From: JAEULH01 sp963805915
Lineage (GTDB): Bacteria; Pseudomonadota; Alphaproteobacteria; Rhodospirillales; Defluviicoccaceae
NCBI GenBank assembly: GCA_963805915.1
Contig: CAWDWD010000016.1
Location: 62,001 to 126,000, forward strand
Length of the DNA stretch: 64,000 nucleotides
Direction of reading: 5' to 3'
Positions 9,573 to 18,258 of the stretch are shown in pieces. Numbering within the stretch: the first letter of the stretch is position 1; each line of letters opens with the position of its first letter. Both the position numbers and the translations under genes were made by a program. Below the pieces are notes generated by a model. That model did no database searches. It was not told the DNA's origin and saw nothing but the letters and a program-made list of their open reading frames with translations.

Positions 9573-10300
9573 GTGTCCCCCGCCGGCCGCAAGATGACGA
9601 TGTCGACGCGTCTGGCAAGCCCATCCTCGATACCGTCGGCCGAAAGCTCGGCGTAACGGCTATCGCCGAAGCCGCGCGCGATGATGTCGCGGTCTACGTC
9701 GGTGGCACCCAGCGCGGCCGCGACACTTTCGGCGCGCATCAAGGAGAGCTGCCAGTTGGAGGCGAAACGCGTGCCGCGCATGGGCGATGGGTCGGCGTGG
9801 CCCTCGGTGGCGACCCGGTTATTGATGGAGCGCAGCACGCTTGCGAGCGCGCCGATCACTTGCCGCGCGCTGTCGGACAGTTCGGCCTCGCCGACAGCGA
9901 AAGCGAGATCGGCGGGCAAGCCGATGAGCAGACGCTCGGCGTCACGGCGGATCCGCACGCGCTTTCCGAGCGCGTCCCCGGCGATGCTTTTCTTGAGGAT
10001 GGACGATAGGTAATCGAGGTTCAGCGCGCGCCGCGGGGACGTCATGGCGATGGCATAGGTCCCGGGCTCCGCCGCCGGCGAGCCGCGAGGCGCGACATCG
10101 AGCGAGCGCGCCAGCGAGTCGCTGACGGCGCGCCACTTCTCGATCTCCAGGTGTGACATGGAGAAAAGTAGGACAAAGAACGTCAGCATCAACGATACGA
10201 GGTCAGTGAATGTCAGCATCCACGCATTCCGGCTGATGGCCGGCTTGAGACCGGGCTGCGGCACGGCAAGCGCCGAGGATGAACCGGCATGATCATTCAA
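9569..10300 (-). CDS. MotB-like flagellar stator protein with OmpA peptidoglycan-binding domain
   Basis: One N-terminal transmembrane helix with the MotB signature WMLTFTDLVSLMLTFFVLLF (the Asp is the expected proton-binding residue), then a C-terminal OmpA-like domain (HADPSPMRGTRFASNWQLS; the end contains ARRVDIVIL). The first possible start, ATG 10357, would overlap the upstream gene by 61 bp. TTG at 10300 overlaps the upstream stop as TTGA and has GGAGAA just upstream, so I prefer TTG, giving 243 residues. It is the second of two consecutive MotB-like genes, and no motA is in the window. Confidence 0.85.
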   Translation of the reverse strand: MNDHAGSSSALAVPQPGLKPAISRNAWMLTFTDLVSLMLTFFVLLFSMSHLEIEKWRAVSDSLARSLDVAPRGSPAAEPGTYAIAMTSPRRALNLDYLSSILKKSIAGDALGKRVRIRRDAERLLIGLPADLAFAVGEAELSDSARQVIGALASVLRSINNRVATEGHADPSPMRGTRFASNWQLSLMRAESVAAALGATDVDRDIIARGFGDSRYAELSADGIEDGLARRVDIVILRPAGDT

Positions 10301-10950
10301 AACCGTTCTCCATCCGCCCCTGCGGGACGATCGTCGTGGATCCGGAAGGTCATCCATATGCGCGCCGAGGCCTCATGGGCCAGAGCGATCGACAGTCTTG
10401 CCGGCGGCGCGCCACGAGCGATCATCTCGCGGACGAGTGCGTCAACCCGCGCCGAAGCGAGCAACCGCGCCGCGATCGTGGTTCCCCGGTCCATTATGAA
10501 CTCGACCTCGACGCGTAGGCCGGCCGGGGGACTGCTGAGCGCGGCAACGACGCGATCGAACACAGGATAAAGCGACGGGCGCGGAGTGAGCGAGCCGGGC
10601 TCGAAGACCACGGCCAAGGGAAGGCCGACGCGCATCAGCTGGCCCGGTTTGACAACGTCAACCTCGACGACCCGAACAAGCGATGAAAATGCGCCGGCGA
10701 TCGCCCGCTCGGCCGCGAGCAACTGGTTGTCTTCACTGATGCCGCCGGTGATTCCGGCGGGGCGCTGGGTGCCGGCGAATGTTGCCGACAAGCTGTCCAT
10801 CACCGCGCGGGCTTTTCTTTCCTCGATCGTCGACAGGCTGACCAGAAGAATGAAAAACGCGAGGATGAGCAAATACAGACCGAGAAACAGCGTGAGCGAA
10901 CTTTCGCCGGCTGATCGGTGGGGTGGCTGATGGCCGAACAAGTTCGCCAC
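10297..10950 (-). CDS. MotB/OmpA-like membrane protein, divergent
   Basis: 217 residues with one N-terminal helix (LTLFLGLYLLILAFFILLVS) and a C-terminal part resembling an OmpA-like domain. The stator Asp position of the downstream MotB-like protein is not matched in this helix, which carries no acidic residue, so it is unlikely to conduct protons alone. It starts 2 bp after motE and ends in overlap with the true MotB-like gene. A structural partner of MotB, comparable to extra stator proteins in other bacteria, is inferred. Confidence 0.7.
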   Translation of the reverse strand: MANLFGHQPPHRSAGESSLTLFLGLYLLILAFFILLVSLSTIEERKARAVMDSLSATFAGTQRPAGITGGISEDNQLLAAERAIAGAFSSLVRVVEVDVVKPGQLMRVGLPLAVVFEPGSLTPRPSLYPVFDRVVAALSSPPAGLRVEVEFIMDRGTTIAARLLASARVDALVREMIARGAPPARLSIALAHEASARIWMTFRIHDDRPAGADGERF

Positions 10951-10952
10951 CG

Positions 10953-11762
10953 CTACTGTCCCGATCCGCTGCGTGATGTCGCGGTGCTCCGGCCGCCTAA
11001 GTCGATCTGGCGCAGCTTGACCAGCTGGATCGTCACATCCCGCGCCTTGGTCGGCTTCATCTCCGCCATGATCGGCGCCAACTTGCGCTCCTTCATGCGC
11101 TCGGCGACGAGCAGGAGCGTTTCCAGATCGAGCGCCTCGAAGATCGCCGCCGCGTCCTTCGGCTTCATGGCCTCGTAGAGCTTTGTCAGCGAAGCGAGCT
11201 TTGCGTCCTGCTCGGCGTCGTGCGTCCTGATCGAGGCGCTCACCCGCTCTTGCAGGTCCTTCAGAGCAGCGACCTTGGCGTCAATGCGGCTTTCCGCCGC
11301 GCGCATCATGGCCGCGCGCTTGTCGAGCTCGCCCGCGCGCGCATCGAGTTGCTCCCGGCGCTTGGCGAGCTGGCGAAGAACATCGACTTCGCCCGGCGTG
11401 AACGCCGGCGCATCGTGCTGGCTTGGCGCGGCGGCATTTTTTGATTGTGCCTCGGGTTTGTCCGGCGAGGCATGAGCGGCATTACCGCCGTCGACGCGGC
11501 GAGGAGACGGAGCCTCGGGTGCGTCGTGCACCGGCGGCGCGGCGGCTTCTCCAGTGGACCGGGCGAGAGCGCCGGCGACGGCGAGCCCGCCGCCGCTTAC
11601 CAAGCTGCCGGTGTCGCGCCAAATGAGCCCGATCTTGAGTGTTAACAACAGCGAGCCAAAAAAGATGAGCGCCGGCAGAAACCGCAAGCTCGCACTGGGC
11701 TTGAACCGCAACGCCGGAATGCCGCGCCGGCCTCGGATCACGTGCATGAAAATCGTCTTCAT
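10953..11762 (-). CDS. motE: MotE-like flagellar motility protein (MgtE N-domain-like)
   Basis: 269 residues: an N-terminal membrane helix (FLPALIFFGSLLLTLKIGL), a Pro/Ala-rich linker, a long coiled coil (about 120-190), and a C-terminal MgtE_N-like motif around LYEAMKPKDAAAIFEALD and ILAPIMAEM-type helices. This is the MotE architecture; in rhizobia MotE is a periplasmic chaperone for MotC. It starts directly after the stop of the DUF6468-like gene with no gap. The family call is good; the chaperone role is transferred knowledge. Confidence 0.8.
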   Translation of the reverse strand: MKTIFMHVIRGRRGIPALRFKPSASLRFLPALIFFGSLLLTLKIGLIWRDTGSLVSGGGLAVAGALARSTGEAAAPPVHDAPEAPSPRRVDGGNAAHASPDKPEAQSKNAAAPSQHDAPAFTPGEVDVLRQLAKRREQLDARAGELDKRAAMMRAAESRIDAKVAALKDLQERVSASIRTHDAEQDAKLASLTKLYEAMKPKDAAAIFEALDLETLLLVAERMKERKLAPIMAEMKPTKARDVTIQLVKLRQIDLGGRSTATSRSGSGQ

Positions 11763-12227
11763 CTAACGCTGAAAGCGAAGTGCCTGGAGGAGATCGCGTT
11801 CGGCCTCGGACCGGGCGCCGCCGGCGACGGCTCCCGCCGTCATTGCTTTGGCGGGCTCCGCGTTCTTGAACCCCGTCTTTGCGCCGGTGAGGTTGCCTAC
11901 CCGCTCGGCGGTCGCCGCGCGGCCGGCGCGGATCGCCGCTTCAAGGCGGTCCGCGGCGGCGCCGGCGCGCTCGGTGAGAAGGCGCAAATCGTCTTCGTGC
12001 TGGACCGCCCGGCGATTTTCGGCCTCGAGTTCGCCAGCTGTTGTCTTGAGGCGACCGACGCTGTCCTCGGCGCGAGCGACTGCGCGATGAAACTCGTCGG
12101 CGACGGTTGCGAACTCAGCGCGGTCGCGCCGCAGGCCGGCGAAACGACGATTGAGGATCATCGCCAGGATAATGGAAATGACAAGGAGACCAGCGATTAA
12201 GCAGTCGAGGAACAGAGTCCAGATCAC
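11763..12227 (-). CDS. DUF6468-like flagellar-operon membrane protein
   Basis: 154 residues with an N-terminal membrane helix (LFLDCLIAGLLVISIILAMI) and a coiled-coil body rich in Ala, Glu and Arg. Its ATG overlaps the fliM stop by 4 bases, which implies translational coupling. Proteins like this sit next to fliM in many alphaproteobacteria and I believe correspond to DUF6468. The role is unknown; anchoring or positioning at the flagellar base is only inferred from location. Confidence 0.65.
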   Translation of the reverse strand: MIWTLFLDCLIAGLLVISIILAMILNRRFAGLRRDRAEFATVADEFHRAVARAEDSVGRLKTTAGELEAENRRAVQHEDDLRLLTERAGAAADRLEAAIRAGRAATAERVGNLTGAKTGFKNAEPAKAMTAGAVAGGARSEAERDLLQALRFQR

Positions 12228-13351
12228 GATTCGCGTCCTGCTTGTTTGTGGTCAATACGCTTTTTGGCTTGGCCGTCGATCTGCACGGCGATCCGCTCTC
12301 CCGAGCGTCCCATCCGTGCCGCGTACATCGGCACGCCGGAACAGCGCATCTCGATCAGGGAATCCGGGGTCGCGTCAAACATCAGCCGCGAGCCGACCTC
12401 GAGCGCGAATATCTCGCGAAGTTGAACGGTGCGTTCATCGAGAACGGCGGTGAGTTCAACGTCGGTCAGCCAAAGTTTCTGCGCAAGGTGAGTTTCCCAG
12501 ATCGAGTCACGGCCGAATTTCTCGCCCATGAACATCTGCAGCAACAAATCGCGTACCGGTTCGAGGGTGGAGTAGGGCAGGACAAGATCCATGCGTCCGC
12601 CACGGTCGTCCATGTCGACCCGGAGACTGGCGGTGACCGCGGCGTTCGAAGGCTGGGTGATGGAGGCGAAACGGGGATTGGTCTCGAGCCGCTCGACCTT
12701 GAAGTGGACCGGGCTGAGCGGCTCGAACGCGGTGCTCAGATCGGCGAGCATGACCTTGATCATGCGCTGGACGAGACTGCGCTCGATGGTCGTGTAGGGG
12801 CGGCCCTCGATGCGGATCGCCGCGGAGCCGCGCCGTCCGCCGAGCAGGATGTCGACGATCGAGTATATCAGCGCCGAGTCGGCTGTAATGAGACCATAGT
12901 TCGCCCACTCCTCGGCCTTGAAGATGGAAAGCATCGCCGGCAGTGGAATCCGGTTGAGGTAGTCGCCAAAGCGAACGGTGCTGATGGCTTCGAGCGAGAC
13001 CTCGACGTTGTCGGAGGTGAACTTGCGCAGGCTCGTCGACATCAGTCGAACCAGCCGGTCGAAGACCACCTCGAGCATCGGCAGGCGTTCGTAAGACAGC
13101 GGGCCGCGATTGAGGATCGCCCGGATGCCGGTTACGCTCTGTGCTTCCTCGGCGTCGTCGGCGAAGCCAAGCAGGCTGTCGATCTCGTCCTGATCCAGCA
13201 CCGCCGCCGGCGCCATCGCCATTGCCATCGCCATTTCATCGTCGTCACCGCCGGCGGGCTCAACGGTGGCACCGCCGTCCATGCCGTCAAGCGCGTCGCT
13301 CGCGGGACCTGTCGGGTCCATCATCGGTTCAGTGTCGTCGGATGAGGTCAT
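12224..13351 (-). CDS. fliM: Flagellar motor switch protein FliM
   Basis: 375 residues. An extended acidic N terminus precedes LDQDEIDSLLG, the CheY-P-binding peptide. The middle domain contains LMSTSLRKFTSDNVEV and DILLGGRRGS, and the C-terminal SpoA-like domain includes LTDVELTAVLDERTVQLREI. It lies in the C-ring between FliG and FliN, which are not in this window. It follows fliL by 24 bp. The N terminus before the CheY-binding motif is about 55 residues longer than in enterobacteria, which fits alphaproteobacterial FliM. Confidence 0.95.
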   Translation of the reverse strand: MTSSDDTEPMMDPTGPASDALDGMDGGATVEPAGGDDDEMAMAMAMAPAAVLDQDEIDSLLGFADDAEEAQSVTGIRAILNRGPLSYERLPMLEVVFDRLVRLMSTSLRKFTSDNVEVSLEAISTVRFGDYLNRIPLPAMLSIFKAEEWANYGLITADSALIYSIVDILLGGRRGSAAIRIEGRPYTTIERSLVQRMIKVMLADLSTAFEPLSPVHFKVERLETNPRFASITQPSNAAVTASLRVDMDDRGGRMDLVLPYSTLEPVRDLLLQMFMGEKFGRDSIWETHLAQKLWLTDVELTAVLDERTVQLREIFALEVGSRLMFDATPDSLIEMRCSGVPMYAARMGRSGERIAVQIDGQAKKRIDHKQAGRES

Positions 13352-13375
13352 TGCGCCAGCTCTCCGCGTGGACCG

Positions 13376-13918
13376 CTACTGAACGAGGAGGTCAACGAAC
13401 AGGACGTCCTGGACTTCGCCGGGCGCGATCGCCGCGGCAATCCGCCGGCGCAGTTCCTCGCGCAGCCTGACGGTTCCGGCGGAACCACGAAGGTCGTCCG
13501 GCCGAAGTTCGCGGAGATAGACCTGGCAATAGTCAACGATGCGCGGCTTCAGCTGCTCCACGGCGGCGGCCGCCGCCGCGTCGGCGACCTCGAGAGTAAC
13601 CCTGGCCTTGAGGAACGTGGACTTGCGCTCGTTGGTATTGAGCGAGACGACGAGGTCGGGAAGCTCAACAAAGATCGGTTGTGCCGGTGCGTTTGGCGCG
13701 GCGGAGCCGCTCGCATCGGCGTTGGCGGCGTCGCTGGCGCCAAGGACGCCATCAAGCGCGCCGGTAAAGTACGCCGCCGCGCCGCCGCCCGCGACAATGA
13801 CGAGGACCGCGGCCGCGACGATGATCAGCAACCGGCGGCGGCCGGCGCCGGAAGCGTCGTCACTCTCGTCGGCGATCACCTCGGTGGACACGTTCGCGTC
13901 CGCTATATCGTCGGCCAC
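13376..13918 (-). CDS. fliL: Flagellar basal body-associated protein FliL
   Basis: 180 residues: a short cytoplasmic N terminus, one membrane helix (LLIIVAAAVLVIVAGGGAA), an Ala-rich linker and the periplasmic FliL domain (FVELPDLVVSLNT, FLKARVTLEV, ending VLFVDLLVQ). FliL forms rings around the stator at the inner membrane, which suits its place at the head of an operon that also makes MotB-like proteins and MotE. It is the first gene of the minus-strand operon running to 6318. Confidence 0.93.
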   Translation of the reverse strand: MADDIADANVSTEVIADESDDASGAGRRRLLIIVAAAVLVIVAGGGAAAYFTGALDGVLGASDAANADASGSAAPNAPAQPIFVELPDLVVSLNTNERKSTFLKARVTLEVADAAAAAAVEQLKPRIVDYCQVYLRELRPDDLRGSAGTVRLREELRRRIAAAIAPGEVQDVLFVDLLVQ

Positions 13919-14194
13919 GGCTATTCCTCATTCCTCTCGGCGTCAAGCTGGTCAGCACCTCGCCCGCAACCGAACGGTAGGCGCGGCCGGTTAACAAGAC
14001 GTTGAAGATTGCCGGCAAAATTCGACCATTCGGCAATTAATTCCCGGCAAAACCCGCCGGCCAGACCGGACGCTGCCCGGGTCGGGATCCGGCACTTCGA
14101 CCCAACACATTGCAGTATGTAAGCTTTCTCGATTGGCACAGGGGCTGCAGAGTGCCGTGCCGGATTACACGGTCGGCTCGAAGGGGGACCGCGC
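13919..14194. other. Divergent flagellar intergenic region
   Basis: 276 bp between fliL (minus) and flgF (plus), with an AT-richer core around 14015-14050. It holds a sigma-54 type promoter toward flgF. No GG-N10-GC promoter toward fliL was found on the minus strand; the nearest pairs have 9-bp spacing. Confidence 0.6.
14133..14149 (+). promoter_or_regulatory. Sigma-54 (RpoN) promoter for flgFGAH
   Basis: TTGGCACAGGGGCTGCA matches the -24/-12 consensus (TGGCACG, N4, TTGCA) with two changes. The invariant GG (14135-14136) and GC (14147-14148) are exactly 10 bp apart. It lies 45 bp before the flgF start codon. Sigma-54 control of rod and hook genes is known in several alphaproteobacteria. Confidence 0.75.
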
Positions 14195-14917
14195 ATGGAG
14201 ACCACGCTGCTCGTCGCGTTGTCGCGGCAAGGCGTTCTGCGTCGGCAGATGGACGTTGTCGCCAACAACATCGCCAACATGAACAGCAACGGGTTCAAGG
14301 CCGAACGGATGATGCTCACCGACCACGTGGTCAAGAGCGGATTCCCCGGCCCGGCCACGCCAATCGCTTTCGTTCGCGATGTTTCGACAATGCGTGATCA
14401 GGCCCAGGGACGACTGGAGTCCACCGGCAATCCTTTCGACTTGGCGATCGAGGGCGAGGGCTTTTTTGCCATTGCCGACGGCGAAGGCGAACTCTACGGC
14501 CGCAATGGGCGCTTTCGTCTCGATGAAACGGGCCAGCTGGTCACCGAGCAGGGCGCGCCGGTTCTGACCCGGGCGGGCGCGCCGGTCTTCTTTAGCGAAG
14601 CCGACACCCGCATCGCCATTGCCAAGGACGGCACCATCTCCAGCGAGAACGGCGAACTCGGCCAGCTTCGGATCGTCGATTTCGATGCCCCGCAGGCCAT
14701 GCTTCCCGTCGGCGGCGGCCTGTATTCGGCGGAGGAAGCGCCGCGGGAGGTGGCCATGCCGAACATCGTCCAGGGCATGCTCGAGCGCTCCAACGTCGAG
14801 CCCATCCTTGAGATGGAAAAAATGATCCGCGTTCAGCGCGCCTACGCCTCGGTGCGCAATCTCGTTGAGCGCGAAGACGACCGCATTAAGCAAATGCTAC
14901 AGGTTTATGCCGCATAA
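14195..14917 (+). CDS. flgF: Flagellar basal-body proximal rod protein FlgF
   Basis: 240 residues with the rod-protein N-terminal motif (VVANNIANMNSNGFKAE), the FlgE/F/G family core (NPFDLAIEGEGFFAI) and the C-terminal helix ending in RVQRAYASVRNLVEREDDR. It is exported by the flagellar type III apparatus and so has no signal peptide. AAGGGGG lies before ATG 14195. It is the first gene of flgF-flgG-flgA-flgH. Confidence 0.95.
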   Translation: METTLLVALSRQGVLRRQMDVVANNIANMNSNGFKAERMMLTDHVVKSGFPGPATPIAFVRDVSTMRDQAQGRLESTGNPFDLAIEGEGFFAIADGEGELYGRNGRFRLDETGQLVTEQGAPVLTRAGAPVFFSEADTRIAIAKDGTISSENGELGQLRIVDFDAPQAMLPVGGGLYSAEEAPREVAMPNIVQGMLERSNVEPILEMEKMIRVQRAYASVRNLVEREDDRIKQMLQVYAA

Positions 14918-14976
14918 GGGGTATTGGCGGTCCGCGCGTACCCCATGGTCGATCGCTATAACGGAGACACACGACG

Positions 14977-15759
14977 ATGAGAGCCCTCAGCATCGCCGCC
15001 ACCGGAATGCTCGCTCAGCAGCGAAACGTCGAGGTTGTATCGAACAATCTCGCCAACATGAACACGACCGGCTACCTGCGGCGCCGGCCGGAGTTCCATG
15101 ATCTGCTCTACCAGAATCTGCGGCGGCCCGGATCGACGTCGACGGACACCGGCGCGGTCGTGCCGAGCGGCGTCCAGCTCGGTCTCGGCGTCAAGCTGGC
15201 GGCGGTCTACCGCATTCACACCCAGGGCAACCTTGCCTCCACCGACAATACCTTCGACCTCGCGATTCAGGGCAAGGGCTTCTTCCAGATCGAGCGGCCC
15301 GACGGCGAGACGGCCTATACCCGCGACGGCACCTTCCAGCTGAACGCCGACGGCGAGATCGTGACCCACGACGGCCTCGTTGTCCTTCCGGGGATCACCG
15401 TGCCGCCCGATGCGATCGATGTCAGCATCAATCAGAGCGGCGAGGTGCTGGTCAAACAGCAAGGTTCGGTTGCGCTGCAGAACGTCGGCCAGCTTCAGCT
15501 CGCGACGTTCCCGAACGAGGCCGGACTGGAGGCGATCGGCGGCAACCTGATGCTCGAGACGCCGGCGTCGGGCGGCGCCCAGATCGGCAATCCGCAGGAG
15601 CCCGGTTTCGGCAGCCTGCTTCAAGGGTTCCTCGAGACCTCGAACGTCAACGCGGTCGAGGAGATTACCAACCTGATTTCCGCCCAGCGCGCCTACGAAA
15701 TGAACTCGAAGGTGATCCAGACCGCCGACGAGATGATGGCGTCGTTGAGCAACCGATAG
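14977..15759 (+). CDS. flgG: Flagellar distal rod protein FlgG
   Basis: 260 residues, the normal length for FlgG. N-terminal VVSNNLANMNTTGYLRRRPE, central DNTFDLAIQGKGFFQIERPD and C-terminal ISAQRAYEMNSKVIQTADEM are characteristic. It starts 59 bp after flgF and is followed 18 bp later by flgA. The distal rod passes through the P and L rings whose assembly proteins FlgA and FlgH are encoded next. Confidence 0.97.
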   Translation: MRALSIAATGMLAQQRNVEVVSNNLANMNTTGYLRRRPEFHDLLYQNLRRPGSTSTDTGAVVPSGVQLGLGVKLAAVYRIHTQGNLASTDNTFDLAIQGKGFFQIERPDGETAYTRDGTFQLNADGEIVTHDGLVVLPGITVPPDAIDVSINQSGEVLVKQQGSVALQNVGQLQLATFPNEAGLEAIGGNLMLETPASGGAQIGNPQEPGFGSLLQGFLETSNVNAVEEITNLISAQRAYEMNSKVIQTADEMMASLSNR

Positions 15760-15777
15760 GGAGCAGCTGTTAGGCCG

Positions 15778-16554
15778 ATGATGGATCGTAGGATGCGCTT
15801 CGTCGCTTGTCTGCTCCTCGCCGCGGCGGTCCTGCCGCTCGGCGTGGCGCCAACGCATGGCGCGAGCGCCGGCGCCACGCAGGCGGACGACTATCGTCTG
15901 GCTTCGGCCGAAGGCATCGCCGGACTGGTGGCCGAAGCGCTGGCCGACGAGGGCGCCGATCCCGATACGATCGCCGTCGAGCTCGCCGAGCCTCTCCTTG
16001 CCATTCATCTGCCGCCCGACCCGGACGCGCGCGTGAGCGTCGAGGACGTGGCGATGGACCCGACCGGCCGGCGCTTCACCGCGCGCATCGCCGCGCCGAC
16101 GGCCACCGGCGCCATCCAGCGCCGCGTCATCGCCGGGCGGGTCTACCGGGTCGCATCGGTTCCGGTCCTGGCGCGTCCGCTCGGCCGCGGCGAGACTATC
16201 TCCGCCGAGGACCTCGAATGGGTGCGGCTAAAGAACAGCCGTCTTGGCGGCAGCACCATCGTCGATGCCGATGATCTGGTCGGCTTCAGCACGCGTCGGG
16301 GCCTGCGCGCGGGCACGCCGATCCGCGCCTCCCAGGTTCGCAAGCCCGTGGTCGTCGCCAAGGGCAGCCTCGTCACGCTGATGCTCACCACGCCCGGGAT
16401 CGCGCTGAGCGCGCGTGGCCGGGCGATGGAGGACGGCGGCCGGGGCGAAGTCATCCGGGTCAGCAACCTGCAAAGCCACGTGATCGTCGAAGGCAACGTC
16501 ATCGCGCCAGGTCGTGTTGAGGTGCGCCCGCTGGTTCGGGCGAGAGGGGGATGA
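15778..16554 (+). CDS. flgA: Flagellar P-ring assembly chaperone FlgA
   Basis: 258 residues with an N-terminal signal peptide (LLLAAAVLPLGVAPTHGASA) and a C-terminal SAF domain (PVLARPLGRGETISAEDLEW; RGLRAGTPIRASQVRKP; ending in the segment with VIVEGNVIAPG). It is a periplasmic chaperone for FlgI, which is not in the window. The stop overlaps the flgH start by 4 bases. Confidence 0.93.
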   Translation: MMDRRMRFVACLLLAAAVLPLGVAPTHGASAGATQADDYRLASAEGIAGLVAEALADEGADPDTIAVELAEPLLAIHLPPDPDARVSVEDVAMDPTGRRFTARIAAPTATGAIQRRVIAGRVYRVASVPVLARPLGRGETISAEDLEWVRLKNSRLGGSTIVDADDLVGFSTRRGLRAGTPIRASQVRKPVVVAKGSLVTLMLTTPGIALSARGRAMEDGGRGEVIRVSNLQSHVIVEGNVIAPGRVEVRPLVRARGG

Positions 16555-17327
16555 AGCCCATGACGCAATTCTGGCCGCGCGCCATCTCCTGCTCGGCGGC
16601 GGCGCTGGTTGTCGCGACCGGCGTTGGCGGTTGCAGCCTGGCGACGCGGTTGACGGAGATTGGCGACAAGCCGCAGTTGAGCACGATCGCCGATAATCCG
16701 GAAGGCAAGCCGGGCTACCGTCCGGTCAGCCTGCCGATGCCGGCGACGCCGCGGGCGGAGGACAACCCTAATTCTCTATGGCGGCCCGGCGCCAAGGCCT
16801 TCTTCAAGGATACGCGCGCAAAGGAGCTCGGCGACATTCTCACCATCCGGCTCAAGCTGGACGATAGCGCCAAGCTGAAAAACTCGACCAAGCGCAGCCG
16901 CAACGACGGCGAGACGCAGAAGATCGAGGCCATGCTCGGGCTGGAGGGTGGGATCGCCAAGGTGCTGCCGGGAGGCCTTGGCGTCGCCGGCCCGCTGCTC
17001 AGTTTCGGCACCGACCACGCGACCGAGGGCGACGGCGGAATTGACCGCAAGGAAGAAATCGATCTGACCGTCGCGGGGATCGTCACCCAGGTCCTGCCCA
17101 ACGGCCTGCTCGCGATCGTCGGCCGTCAGGAAATCCGCGTGAACTTCGAGCTGCGCGAATTGATGATCAGCGGTGTCGTCCGACCCCAGGACATCGAGGC
17201 GGACAACTCGATCAGTCACGAGAAGATCGCCGAGATGCGCGTCGCCTACGGCGGCCGAGGCACGCTCAGCGACCTCCAGCAGCCCCGCTGGGGCACCCAG
17301 ATCTGGGACATCATCTTCCCGTTCTAG
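16551..17327 (+). CDS. flgH: Flagellar L-ring lipoprotein FlgH
   Basis: 258 residues with a lipoprotein signal ending in the lipobox VGGC, then SLWRPGAKAFFKDTRAKELGD and the FlgH core (GILAIVG-type strand, FELRELMISGVVRP, DIEADNSISHEKIAEMRVAYGGRG). The C terminus WGTQIWDIIFPF is typical. It starts at ATG 16551 inside the flgA stop. The usual next gene flgI is absent; a long hairpin follows immediately. Confidence 0.96.
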   Translation: MKPMTQFWPRAISCSAAALVVATGVGGCSLATRLTEIGDKPQLSTIADNPEGKPGYRPVSLPMPATPRAEDNPNSLWRPGAKAFFKDTRAKELGDILTIRLKLDDSAKLKNSTKRSRNDGETQKIEAMLGLEGGIAKVLPGGLGVAGPLLSFGTDHATEGDGGIDRKEEIDLTVAGIVTQVLPNGLLAIVGRQEIRVNFELRELMISGVVRPQDIEADNSISHEKIAEMRVAYGGRGTLSDLQQPRWGTQIWDIIFPF

Positions 17328-17376
17328 GCCACATGTCCGCCTAGACCACCCGTCCTTAGGCGGACATGTGGTCTAG
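17324..17376. terminator. Long perfect hairpin after flgH (candidate terminator, no T-tract)
   Basis: 17324-17343 pairs with 17357-17376 over 20 bp with one G-T pair, including 15 perfect pairs (CCACATGTCCGCCTA), around a 13-nt loop. The left arm includes part of the flgH stop codon. There is no downstream T run, so it is not a classical intrinsic terminator; mRNA 3'-end protection or a mobile-repeat remnant are alternatives. CTAGACCAC in 17341-17349 could pair instead with 17368-17376. Confidence 0.55.
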
Positions 17377-17486
17377 GCGGCGCCGACCCGTCTACCCGAT
17401 CGCCGCGCGCCGCGCGGTATGGCTTGCCGAGGCGCTCTTGCGGGAGTAAGAGCGCGGCGCAGGTTTGGGTGTAAAGGGCTTGGCGG

Positions 17487-17987
17487 ATGTGGTGGAAAGT
17501 GCTGGCGATCTTTGTTGTCGGGCTCGTTCTCGGCGGGATCGGCTTGTGGTTCTTCGGCGGCGGGCCGCGAGGCGAGGTTGGCGCCGTATCGACCAACTTC
17601 CGCTGGCTTGGGCCCAACGACAAGGTCGTCGTCGACGGCTTCGATGATCCCCAGGTGTCCGGCGTCGCCTGTCACATCAGCCGCGCCGAGCGCGGTGGCG
17701 TCTCTGGCGGACTGGGTCTCGCCGAGGACCCGTCCGACGCATCGATCGCCTGCCGCCAGATCGGCCCGATCGTCTTCAACAAGCCCCTGCGCGACGGAGA
17801 GCGGGTCTTCGACGAACGCCGCTCGGCGATCTTCAAGGCGCTCAAGGTCGTCCGCTTCTTCGACGCCAAGCGCAAGGTCCTGGTCTACGTCACCTATTCC
17901 GATCGCATCCTCACCGGTTCGCCGAAGAATTCGATCTCGAGCGTCCCGCTGATGCCATGGGACGGCGTCGAGCCGCGAACGCAATAG
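17487..17987 (+). CDS. creA: CreA family protein
   Basis: 166 residues with a hydrophobic N-terminal segment (VLAIFVVGLVLGGIGLWFF) that is either a signal peptide or an anchor. The family motifs are clear: DDPQVSGVACHIS, DPSDASIACRQIGP, and LKVVRFFDAKRKVLVYVTYS followed by GSPKNSISSVP. CreA is a conserved envelope protein of unknown biochemical function. It stands alone between the flgH hairpin and a degenerate receiver gene. Confidence 0.9.
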   Translation: MWWKVLAIFVVGLVLGGIGLWFFGGGPRGEVGAVSTNFRWLGPNDKVVVDGFDDPQVSGVACHISRAERGGVSGGLGLAEDPSDASIACRQIGPIVFNKPLRDGERVFDERRSAIFKALKVVRFFDAKRKVLVYVTYSDRILTGSPKNSISSVPLMPWDGVEPRTQ

Positions 17988-18258
17988 ATCCAATCCGAGC
18001 TCCGGATCGTACACATTACGGCACGGGACTGGTGCGCCGCTTGGGCGCGCCTTTCGATCGGCGGATCCGCGGAACCAGAGGATTGGCATGGCCACGAACC
18101 GGCCGGGAAGAGGTGGACGTCGGCACAGCGGCCGGACGAAGCCGGAATTTTGCCGTTTTTACCGTCCAGACGAATGGTTTCGAGACAAACCTTAAGCTTC
18201 ACCATGACGGTGAAACCGGTTAGAACGTCGTGTACCGCGTCGCGAGGAGAAAACGCAG
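17988..18258. other. Intergenic region, no gene seen
   Basis: About 270 bp between creA and the receiver-like gene. It contains a small hairpin (TTCACC/GGTGAA near 18200) and an AT-richer stretch near 18150-18190 that may hold a promoter. No convincing ORF on either strand. Confidence 0.5.

Noticed and set aside
12242..13345. Plus-strand ORF of about 370 codons opposite fliM
   Set aside because: Antisense shadow; the minus strand has unmistakable FliM motifs and operon spacing.
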